Assembly: GCF_023684385.1 (NCBI RefSeq)
Contig: NZ_JAGSOJ010000006.1
Span: 124,001 to 188,000 of the forward strand
DNA: 64,000 nt
Source: Oceanirhabdus seepicola
GTDB lineage: Bacteria > Bacillota > Clostridia > Clostridiales > Clostridiaceae
Direction of reading: 5' to 3'
The notes below the pieces were generated by a model, which saw only the letters and a list, made by a program, of their open reading frames with translations, ran no database searches and was not told the origin of the DNA. Below, one piece after another: positions 1 through 6,052 of this stretch. The first letter of the stretch is position 1, and each line of letters opens with the position of its first letter. A program made the position numbers and the translations under genes.

Positions 1-618
1 TTAATGAAAGGATTATTAGGAACTTCAGTGCTTTTGAAGGCTGTTCTTAATAAAGAAGAAGGATTAAGAGGAGGCGGATTACTTTCACACGTTATGGTGT
101 ATGAGAGTAGTGCATATCACAAATTGCTATTACTTACTGATGGTGGAATGGTAACATATCCTGAGTTGAGTGATAAAGTTGGTCTTATTAACAATGCGGT
201 TAAGGTTGCAAAGGCTCTTGAAGTTGAAACACCAAAAGTAGCACCTCTTTGTGCTGTTGAGGTTGTTAACCCTAGTATGCCAGCTACACTTGATGCTGCA
301 GCATTGGTTCAAATGAATAGAAGAGGACAGATTAAAGGTTGTATCATAGATGGTCCTTTAGCTTTCGATAATGCAATTTCTAAAGAAGCAGCCGAGCACA
401 AAGGCATAGTTAGTGATGTTGCTGGAGATGCTGATATTTTATTGGTTCCCAATATTGAAGCTGGTAATCTTCTTGGAAAATCTTTAACATATATGGGTGG
501 AGCAGTCAGTGCTGGAGTTGTAATGGGAGCAAAATGTCCTATAGTATTAGTTTCTAGAGCTGATAGCGCAAAGTCAAAACTGTACTCAATTGCTTTAAGT
601 GCTATGATTTCTAAATAA
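1..618 (+). CDS. Phosphate butyryltransferase / phosphate acetyltransferase family protein, 5' end missing
   Basis: This is the C-terminal two thirds of a PTA/PTB-family acyl-CoA:phosphate acyltransferase, which converts an acyl-CoA and phosphate to an acyl phosphate that a kinase can use to make ATP. The frame is open from base 1 (TTA codon before the first ATG), so the gene enters from outside the window; about 205 of the usual ~300 residues are present. Family-like segments are DGPLAFDNAIS and, near the end, GAKCPIVLVSRAD. Butyrate kinase normally follows ptb in clostridia, but here an R1 repeat and then iorA follow. It could be named ptb or a 'bifunctional enoyl-CoA hydratase/phosphate acetyltransferase'; the two cannot be told apart from this fragment. 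Confidence 0.85.
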   Translation, partial: LMKGLLGTSVLLKAVLNKEEGLRGGGLLSHVMVYESSAYHKLLLLTDGGMVTYPELSDKVGLINNAVKVAKALEVETPKVAPLCAVEVVNPSMPATLDAAALVQMNRRGQIKGCIIDGPLAFDNAISKEAAEHKGIVSDVAGDADILLVPNIEAGNLLGKSLTYMGGAVSAGVVMGAKCPIVLVSRADSAKSKLYSIALSAMISK

Positions 619-654
619 AACAAATAGGTTAGCTGAAAAAGTTGCTAAATATTG

Positions 655-808
655 TTTTCATTCTGTTTTCTATCTTCAGAGTTTCAGGCTCTTTAAAAAG
701 CCTAAGGTCAAGCAACAAGGAGAGTGAGCAGGGTTAGTCAGTAATAAGGTGCTTGAGCAGCGCAGCGATCCGTAGTGACGATGAGATTAGGCTTTTTCAA
801 GAGCCTGA
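655..808 (+). repeat. R1 dispersed repeat, copy A
   Basis: First of six copies of a ~150 bp element. It begins with a conserved lead-in (TTCTATCTTCAGAGTTTCAG-like) and is closed by a 22-bp inverted repeat, 684-705 and 787-808, with one mismatch. The interior carries the family words AAGGTCAAG, TGAGCAGCGCAGCGA and TAGTGACGATGAGATT. It lies 37 bp after the stop of the upstream acyltransferase gene. This copy diverges most from the others between 721 and 750. No open reading frame is conserved. Confidence 0.85.
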
Positions 809-848
809 TAAATAGTGAATTTTATAGATAAACTACTTATATTGTTTA

Positions 849-904
849 AAAGTTAATGGGAGGAAATAATGGTCAAGCTATAAAAATTTCCTCCCATTAA
901 CTTT
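849..904 (+). terminator. Long perfect hairpin between ptb-like gene and iorA
   Basis: A 19-bp perfect inverted repeat (849-867 and 886-904) with an 18-nt loop. The stem contains GGGAGG paired with CCTCCC, and the 3' side is followed by a T/A-rich but not uniform tail. It may act as a terminator or processing hairpin ahead of iorA. The left arm also looks like a Shine-Dalgarno followed by ATG, but that reading frame stops after four codons. Confidence 0.45.
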
Positions 905-985
905 ATTAATAATAATTATAAATAAACTTAAAACGATAAATACGCATCTATATTGCATATACGAATTTACATGGGAGGAATATTT

Positions 986-2758
986 ATGAAAGCTATAATG
1001 ACTGGTAACGAAGCTATAGCTAGAGGGGCTTTTGAAGCAGGTGTAACAGTTGCATCAGCATACCCAGGAACACCAAGTACTGAGATACTTGAGAATTTCG
1101 CAAAATATGAGAAGGTTTACGCTGAGTGGGCCCCAAATGAGAAAGTTGCTTTTGAAGTAGCTTCTGGAGCATGTATTTCAGGAGTTAGAGCGTTGTCAAC
1201 AATGAAACACGTTGGATTGAATGTTGCTGCTGATCCGTTTTTTACAATGGCTTATACTGGTGTTAATGGAGGATTCGTTGTTGTTTCTGCAGATGATCCA
1301 GGAATGCATTCGTCTCAAAACGAACAGGATAATAGATTTTATGCACCACATGCAAAAGTAGCTATGATGGAACCGTCAGATTCACAAGAATGTATAGATT
1401 TTATGAAAGAAGCTTATAAGGTTTCTGAAGAATTTGATACTTTAGTTCTTTTCAGAGTTACAACTAGAATTTCACATTCTAAGACAGTTGTTGAATTTGG
1501 TGAGAGAGTTGATGTTCCTCAAAAAGAGTATAAGAAGGATGTTACTAAATATGTAATGTCTCCTGGTCATGCAAAGGTTAAACATCCAGAAGTTGAAGAG
1601 CGATTAGAAAAGTTAAGACAGTACTCAAATAGCTGTTCATTAAATAAAATTGAGATGGGTGATACTAAAATTGGTATTATAACTAGTGGTATCACATATC
1701 AGTATTCTAGAGAAGTTTTTGGTGATAATGCATCATATTTAAAGATTGGGTTCAGTTATCCATTACCAGACGATATGATCAGAGAATTCGCTGGAAAAGT
1801 TGATAAATTATATGTTATTGAAGAAAATGATCCTTACATTGAGACTGCGGTAAAAGCAATGGGGATTGAGTGTTATGGAAAAGATATTATTCCAATATGC
1901 GGGGAGTTAAATCCAGATATAATAAGAGAAGCAATTCTTGGAGAAGAAGCGAAAACTACTTACTCTGTAGATGTCCAACCACCATCAAGACCACCAGTTT
2001 TATGTCCAGGATGTCCACATAGAGGAATATTCTTTGAAATGTCAAAATACAAAGATATTGTTTCTACAAGTGATATTGGATGTTATACATTAGGGATGGT
2101 TGAACCACTAAATATCGGTGACACTGTTATTTGTATGGGTGCATCAGTTTCAGCTGGCATTGGATTCCAGAAAGCAAATGATATGGGGGGAAGAGATGGA
2201 CAAAAAGTATTCTCATTAATAGGTGATTCAACGTTCTTCCACTCAGGAGTTACGGGATTAATTAACTCTGTTTATAATAATGTTCCTATAGTTACTGTAA
2301 TTTTAGATAACAGTATTACTGGAATGACAGGACATCAAGAAAATCCAGGTACCGGTAAAACACTTCAGATGCAACCAGCGCCAATAATAGATATAGAAAG
2401 CTTAGTTAAATCAATAGGTATTAAACAATCTAATATCAGAGTTGTTGATCCATATAACCTTAAGCAAACTAGAGAAGCAGTAAAAGATGCACATGATAGT
2501 ACTGAACCATTTGTAATAATAACAAGACAACCATGTGCATTAATCAAAGATGTAATGAAAGCTAGAGCTGGATTAAAATGTATTGTTAATCAGGAAAAAT
2601 GTAAGAAATGTAAGGCATGTTTAAAAATTGGATGTCCTGCATTAAGATTTATAGATGGAGTTATATCGATCGATGAAACTATGTGTAATGGATGCGAAGT
2701 GTGCAAACAAGTATGTCCATTTGATGCAATCGAGAAAGTAGGTGAAGGCAATGAGTAA
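986..2758 (+). CDS. iorA: Indolepyruvate ferredoxin oxidoreductase, alpha subunit
   Basis: Catalytic subunit of the thiamine-diphosphate enzyme that oxidatively decarboxylates aryl 2-oxo acids (indolepyruvate, phenylpyruvate and related) to aryl-acetyl-CoA, reducing ferredoxin in the cytoplasm. It has 590 residues, normal for the family. The N-terminal pyrimidine-binding part carries YPGTPSTE (residues 26-33). The central TPP-binding part has CPGCPHRG and GDSTFFHSG. The C-terminal ~50 residues hold two 4Fe-4S clusters of the CxxCxxC type. The chosen ATG lies 6-7 bases after GGGAGGA; an in-frame ATG 33 bases upstream has no ribosome binding site. It overlaps iorB by 8 bases, so the two are translationally coupled. 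With the upstream Ptb-type enzyme it fits ATP-yielding aromatic amino-acid fermentation. Confidence 0.95.
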   Translation: MKAIMTGNEAIARGAFEAGVTVASAYPGTPSTEILENFAKYEKVYAEWAPNEKVAFEVASGACISGVRALSTMKHVGLNVAADPFFTMAYTGVNGGFVVVSADDPGMHSSQNEQDNRFYAPHAKVAMMEPSDSQECIDFMKEAYKVSEEFDTLVLFRVTTRISHSKTVVEFGERVDVPQKEYKKDVTKYVMSPGHAKVKHPEVEERLEKLRQYSNSCSLNKIEMGDTKIGIITSGITYQYSREVFGDNASYLKIGFSYPLPDDMIREFAGKVDKLYVIEENDPYIETAVKAMGIECYGKDIIPICGELNPDIIREAILGEEAKTTYSVDVQPPSRPPVLCPGCPHRGIFFEMSKYKDIVSTSDIGCYTLGMVEPLNIGDTVICMGASVSAGIGFQKANDMGGRDGQKVFSLIGDSTFFHSGVTGLINSVYNNVPIVTVILDNSITGMTGHQENPGTGKTLQMQPAPIIDIESLVKSIGIKQSNIRVVDPYNLKQTREAVKDAHDSTEPFVIITRQPCALIKDVMKARAGLKCIVNQEKCKKCKACLKIGCPALRFIDGVISIDETMCNGCEVCKQVCPFDAIEKVGEGNE

Positions 2759-3332
2759 AGTTAAGAGTATTTTATTCGTTGGAGTTGGAGGACAAGGAAC
2801 TATATTAGCTTCTAAGATACTATCACAAGGTCTTTTAGAGAGTGGATATGATGTTAAAATGTCTGAAGTGCATGGAATGGCTCAAAGAGGAGGAAGTGTA
2901 TCAACTCAAGTAAGATTTGGTGAGAAAGTATACTCTCCATTAATTGAAAAAGGAAAAGCTGACATTATTGTTTCATTTGAGAAGTCTGAAGTAGCGAGAT
3001 GGTTAGAATATCTTAAAGATGGTGGCCATGCAGTAGTAAATGACTATGAAATTCATCCAGTACCAGTTTTAATTGGAAAAGAAAGTTATCCAGAAGGAGT
3101 TAAGGAGAAGGTTCAAGGAGAAGTTAAAAATTCAATATTTGTTAAAGCAGGAGATATTGCTAAGGAACTAGGCAATATTAAAGCTCAGAATGTTGTTCTT
3201 CTTGGGGCTGTAATAAAGGCCTTGGAACTTGAGAATATGGATTGGGATGGAGTAATTGAAAGACTTGTTCCTAAGAAAGCTGTTGAGTTGAATAAAAAAG
3301 CATTCAGAGTTGGAATGGATCAGGTTAAATAA
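2751..3332 (+). CDS. iorB: Indolepyruvate ferredoxin oxidoreductase, beta subunit
   Basis: Gamma/beta-type subunit of the IorAB 2-oxoacid:ferredoxin oxidoreductase, about 193 residues, within the family range. It opens with the typical GVGGQGTILASKILSQ segment and continues with EVHGMAQRGGSVSTQVRFG, both hallmarks of the pyruvate ferredoxin oxidoreductase gamma-type domain. The start ATG (of ATGAGTAA) overlaps the iorA stop. A clear intrinsic terminator follows 28 bases after the stop, so iorAB forms a two-gene operon end. Confidence 0.95.
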   Translation: MSKVKSILFVGVGGQGTILASKILSQGLLESGYDVKMSEVHGMAQRGGSVSTQVRFGEKVYSPLIEKGKADIIVSFEKSEVARWLEYLKDGGHAVVNDYEIHPVPVLIGKESYPEGVKEKVQGEVKNSIFVKAGDIAKELGNIKAQNVVLLGAVIKALELENMDWDGVIERLVPKKAVELNKKAFRVGMDQVK

Positions 3333-3360
3333 TCATTAATAAAATGATAACTTATTGTAA

Positions 3361-3387
3361 AAAAGGCACACATGTTGTGCCTTTTTT
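3361..3387 (+). terminator. Rho-independent terminator of iorAB
   Basis: Stem AAAAGGCACA / TGTGCCTTTT with a 5-nt loop and a run of T residues, 28 bases after the iorB stop. Confidence 0.9.
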
Positions 3388-3479
3388 ATTCCATTGTGAT
3401 ATAATATGAACACGTGTTAAATGTATTTACATATAGATATTTGCATTTATCAATATTTGTAATGAAATTGATATTAATT

Positions 3480-3640
3480 AGGCGTATGAAAATAAATAAT
3501 AAGTCAAAGATGCGACGGATATTTTGCATCAGATGATGAGTTAGGTTCTACTGATAGTTGATCTATCAGTGGGTTCTAAGGAAGAAGTATTATGCAAAAT
3601 AGACTAGCATACTGATTTGTTATTTATTTGAATATGCCTT
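3480..3640 (+). repeat. R2 MITE-like repeat, copy 1 (long form)
   Basis: Ends are near-perfect inverted repeats: left GGCGTATGAAAATAAATAA, right TTATTTATTTGAATATGCC. The interior has AAGTCAAAGATGCGACGGAT and nested hairpins, including TTTTGCAT / ATGCAAAA (3531-3538, 3592-3599) and ACTGATAG / CTATCAGT. About 160 bp with no conserved reading frame. It lies between the iorAB terminator and the next gene, in that gene's 5' region. TTA flanks both ends and may be a short target duplication, but the AT-rich context makes this uncertain. Confidence 0.8.
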
Positions 3641-3677
3641 ATTAGATTATATTGAAAATGTGTATAGGAGGAATTGT

Positions 3678-4511
3678 ATGAGTTTCTATGAGGTGCCGTC
3701 AAATGAAGTTATGGCTTCATTAAAGAATGTAATCAAGATGGGGGAAAAGGCTAAAATATCAAAAGAGGTTAACGTGGGTGAGATATTTTACAGAGAAGTT
3801 GTTTTATCAAAAAAGAGCTTTCCTTCCTTAAAAAAAGTAGACTCTGGTATACTTTATATAGATGACAATAATAAGGTTGTTGATGATGAGAAGTTAATAA
3901 AGAAGCTAGGGCGAGATTTTTATTTTTATTCTGCATTTTTTGATGAAAGTAGTAATAAGAGTTTAGTTAATGCACTTCAAAATGAAGGAGATGTAGAAAG
4001 AGACAGAAAAGACTACTCTGAAGCTATAGAAGCAGCAGATATTTTAATTAGTGAAGGTATGAAGCAAGCTGAATTAATAAAGACTATTACTGAAAAAGTA
4101 CTTACATTAAGAGAAAAAACTAATACTATTCTAAATGATATAATGAATCAATATGATGAATTTACTAAAAAGCAAGGAACTCTTAATGAAGAATTTCTTG
4201 AGGAAGTTAATGATAAATATAAAGAACTTATGAGAGTGAATTTTGAAAAAGTACTTATTATAAACAAGGGCATAAACATTTATGATAACGTTCAAGATGC
4301 TGCTTATAAGAAGAAGAAAAGGTTAAAAGTAAGATTTAATACAAGTGTAGTTTCGCCAATAAATAAACTTGATTATGTAATATCTTATTATAAGAGAATT
4401 ATAAAAACGTATCAATCAGTAATAAATCTTAATATGATGCAATATATGAAGCAACATGAAAGGTTTGAAAAGAGCAATGTAGACGAAAGATTGTCACTAG
4501 TAAGAAAATAA
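3678..4511 (+). CDS. Hypothetical cytoplasmic protein with helical, coiled-coil-prone middle
   Basis: A 277-residue protein I do not recognise. There is no signal peptide or membrane segment. The first ~110 residues look mixed alpha/beta (segment GILYIDDNNKVVDD). Residues ~115-210 are long, charged helices with coiled-coil character (KQAELIKTITEKVLTLREKT), and the tail is Lys/Arg-rich. The ATG at 3678 sits 5-6 bases after AGGAGGA; a TTG/GTG further upstream lacks a site. The preceding 5' region contains R2 copy 1. The next gene (L25) follows after 64 bases, so co-transcription is possible. Probably a structural or scaffold protein, but function is unknown. Confidence 0.8.
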   Translation: MSFYEVPSNEVMASLKNVIKMGEKAKISKEVNVGEIFYREVVLSKKSFPSLKKVDSGILYIDDNNKVVDDEKLIKKLGRDFYFYSAFFDESSNKSLVNALQNEGDVERDRKDYSEAIEAADILISEGMKQAELIKTITEKVLTLREKTNTILNDIMNQYDEFTKKQGTLNEEFLEEVNDKYKELMRVNFEKVLIINKGINIYDNVQDAAYKKKKRLKVRFNTSVVSPINKLDYVISYYKRIIKTYQSVINLNMMQYMKQHERFEKSNVDERLSLVRK

Positions 4512-4531
4512 TAATATCTTTGTGAATATTC

Positions 4532-4569
4532 TTTTCCCATTCTGTTAATAATAGAAAGGAATGGGAGGA
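4532..4569 (+). promoter_or_regulatory. Hairpin occluding the L25 ribosome binding site
   Basis: TTTTCCCATTC (4532-4542) can pair with GAATGGGAGGA (4559-4569), an 11-bp stem with two G-U pairs and a 16-nt loop. The right arm is the Shine-Dalgarno of the L25 gene. Folding would limit translation, which fits autogenous control of ribosomal proteins. No protein-binding evidence is visible. Confidence 0.4.
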
Positions 4570-4575
4570 ATGTAT

Positions 4576-5178
4576 ATGAATTGTTTAAATTTAGCCAATA
4601 GGCAAAGAAAAAAAAGAAGTAAGTATTCTATACCAGGTGTTATGTATGGAAAAAATAAAGAAAATTTTCTTTTTGAAATAGGCGAAATTGAATTAGATAA
4701 ATACATTAAAGAACATGGAGAGCATGGAATCACAAGTGCCAATATAAATGGTAGTAGTGAAATGGTTCTCATAAAAGAAGTTCAAAGAGATTCAGTGAAA
4801 CATAATATTATTCATATTGATCTAGAAAGTATAGATGAAAATAAAGAGATAAGTACGGATATACCTATTTACTTTGATCATGAAAAAATGGTAAGAAGTA
4901 ATGGTGGAATTCTTCAAAAAGAAAAGAGTAGTATAAGAGTTAAAGGACGTGTAAGTTCTATTCCAGAAAAAATAAAAATTGATGTTGCTAATATGAGAAT
5001 TGGTGATATGATGAGAATTGCTGATTTAGAAATAGCAGAAGATTTAACTTTCATGGAACCACTAAATAGTGTTGTCATGAGTGTAACACATGCAACATAT
5101 ATTGAAGAAGAAGAAGTTGATACTGTCGGCAATGATATGTCAAGTGATACTGTTTATGACGAACCACAACATAGCTGA
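4576..5178 (+). CDS. 50S ribosomal protein L25 / general stress protein Ctc family
   Basis: Homologue of bL25/Ctc, which binds 5S rRNA in the large subunit, here 200 residues as in the long Ctc form. Visible family features are the basic N-terminal segment (NRQRKKRSKYSIPGVMYGK), the middle segment ending HIDLESIDENKEI, and the C-terminal beta domain (IRVKGRVSSIPEKIKIDV, IADLEIAED). The tail is acidic and Ser/Asp-rich. Three in-frame ATGs lie at 4561, 4570 and 4576; only 4576 is spaced correctly from GGGAGGA. The ordinary housekeeping L25 partner pth is not adjacent. The stop codon is inside a hairpin that is repeated at 5519. Confidence 0.85.
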   Translation: MNCLNLANRQRKKRSKYSIPGVMYGKNKENFLFEIGEIELDKYIKEHGEHGITSANINGSSEMVLIKEVQRDSVKHNIIHIDLESIDENKEISTDIPIYFDHEKMVRSNGGILQKEKSSIRVKGRVSSIPEKIKIDVANMRIGDMMRIADLEIAEDLTFMEPLNSVVMSVTHATYIEEEEVDTVGNDMSSDTVYDEPQHS

Positions 5179-5193
5179 CAATGTGTCAGCTTT
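5172..5193 (+). terminator. Hairpin overlapping the L25 stop codon, first of a duplicated pair
   Basis: AGCTGACA / TGTCAGCT stem followed by TTTG. The TGA stop of L25 is in its left arm. Almost the same 22 bp recur at 5519-5540, on the far side of the two R1 copies, where a better T-rich tail follows. Confidence 0.6.
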
Positions 5194-5221
5194 GAATTTG
5201 TTAAAAAAGTCAAAAAAAATT

Positions 5222-5361
5222 GTTTTACTCTGATTTCTATCTTTAAATTTTAGGCGTTGAAAAAACCCAAGATCAAGGAACAAGAAGAGCGAGCAGCGCA
5301 GTGTACATAAAGTACTTGAGCAGCAGCGAGTCTTAGTTACGGTGAGATTGGGCTTTTTTTA
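5222..5361 (+). repeat. R1 dispersed repeat, copy B (tandem with C)
   Basis: Lead-in TACTCTGATTTCTATCTTTA, left arm GGCGTTGAAAAAACCCAAG and interior GAAGAGCGAGCAGCGCAGTG. The right arm is truncated after TTGGGCTTTTTT, losing CAACAGCCTGA. It has the same orientation as L25 and is followed directly by copy C. Confidence 0.85.
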
Positions 5362-5365
5362 TATA

Positions 5366-5519
5366 TTGTTTTCACTCTGATTTCCATCTTTAGAATGTCA
5401 GGCGTTGAAAAAGCCCAAGGTCAAGGAACAAGAAGAGCGAGCAGCGCAGTGTACATAAAGTACTCGAGCAGCACAGCGAGTCTTAGTGACGATGAGATTG
5501 GGCTTTTTCAACAGCCTGA
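5366..5519 (+). repeat. R1 dispersed repeat, copy C (complete)
   Basis: The cleanest complete copy: lead-in GTTTTCACTCTGATTTCCAT, left arm 5398-5418 and right arm 5498-5519 (TTGGGCTTTTTCAACAGCCTGA-type; 21-22 bp inverted repeat). Inner stems are possible between AAGGTCA and TAGTGAC-type words. A 63-codon frame across it is not conserved in the other copies. It is immediately followed by a second copy of the L25 hairpin. Confidence 0.9.
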
Positions 5520-5546
5520 AGCTGACATTGTGTCAGCTTTGTTTTA
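5518..5546 (+). terminator. Second copy of the L25 hairpin, with T-rich tail
   Basis: AAGCTGACATTGTGTCAGCTT followed by TGTTTTAT. It matches the hairpin at 5172-5193 in 21 of 22 bases. It probably ends the L25 transcript after reading through R1 copies B and C. Confidence 0.65.
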
Positions 5547-5569
5547 TGTAGATTTTAAAAAATTTAAAA

Positions 5570-5842
5570 CTAGAACGAATTCATAACCATTGCTGTACTA
5601 CATGAAACAAATATTATAGAAAGTATTATTCCAATACCCATAAAAATAAGTTGTGCTTTAGCAAAGTTTTTCTTATTTAAATTAGTTTCTGATGAAAATG
5701 CCCATACAAATAAAAGCATTATATTTACTAAAGGTATCATAAGAAGTAAAATAGTAAGCATCCAATCCCCAAAAGTCATGGGAGCAGTTGTAGAATTTAA
5801 TAAATCTTCATTATTTGATTCATAAGGTTTATTGTTGTCCAT
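5570..5842 (-). CDS. Small two-helix membrane protein, hypothetical
   Basis: A 90-residue protein: a polar N-terminus of ~22 residues, a first hydrophobic segment (~27-47, LLLMIPLVNIMLLFVWAF), a short loop with SETNLNKKNFAKAQ, and a second hydrophobic segment (~64-85). The layout resembles small bacterial membrane proteins annotated only as hypothetical or interferon-induced-transmembrane-like. The start is supported by GGGGGA six bases upstream on the minus strand. It is a single-gene unit transcribed opposite to its neighbours, preceded by a perfect AT-rich palindrome. Confidence 0.7.
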   Translation of the reverse strand: MDNNKPYESNNEDLLNSTTAPMTFGDWMLTILLLMIPLVNIMLLFVWAFSSETNLNKKNFAKAQLIFMGIGIILSIIFVSCSTAMVMNSF

Positions 5843-5876
5843 TTTAAATCCCCCTAAAATTTATTCTTGCTGTTAT

Positions 5877-5899
5877 ATTATGTTATATAATAACATAAT
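5877..5899. promoter_or_regulatory. Perfect palindrome upstream of the small membrane-protein gene, candidate operator
   Basis: ATTATGTTAT and ATAACATAAT separated by ATA, a 10+10 bp perfect inverted repeat. It lies 35-57 bases upstream of the minus-strand start, where a promoter is expected. The regulator is unknown. Confidence 0.4.
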
Positions 5900-5940
5900 A
5901 TTCAAGAGTTTTTTTAAAAAAGTTAACAAATTTCTTTAAG

Positions 5941-5969
5941 TTGTATATGATAGGATAATTTAGTATAAT
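5941..5969 (+). promoter_or_regulatory. Candidate sigma-A promoter of the pgm gene
   Basis: TTGTAT, a 17-bp spacer, then TATAAT. The -10 is perfect and the -35 is weak. The transcript would start just before R2 copy 2 and carry that element in its leader. Confidence 0.5.
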
Positions 5970-5976
5970 TAATTTT

Positions 5977-6032
5977 GGGCTATGAAAATAAATAACTAGT
6001 ATACTGACTAGTTATTTATTTGAATATGCCTT
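5977..6032 (+). repeat. R2 MITE-like repeat, copy 2 (short form)
   Basis: Only the terminal parts remain: GGGCTATGAAAATAAATAAC, a short centre (TAGTATACTGACTA), then the right end as in copy 1. The whole 55 bp is one long imperfect palindrome with AATAACTAGTATACTGACTAGTTATT at its heart split as two arms. It lies in the leader of the phosphoglucomutase gene, ending 9 bases before its ribosome binding site. Confidence 0.75.
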
Positions 6033-6052
6033 GAACAGATGGAGGGATGTAT

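Noticed and set aside
869..883. Four-codon frame MVKL with a good ribosome binding site as a leader peptide
   Set aside because: Too short and free of control codons; the site is locked inside a perfect hairpin.
5395..5586. 63-codon open frame across R1 copy C
   Set aside because: It lies inside a non-coding repeat and is not kept in the other five copies; no ribosome binding site.
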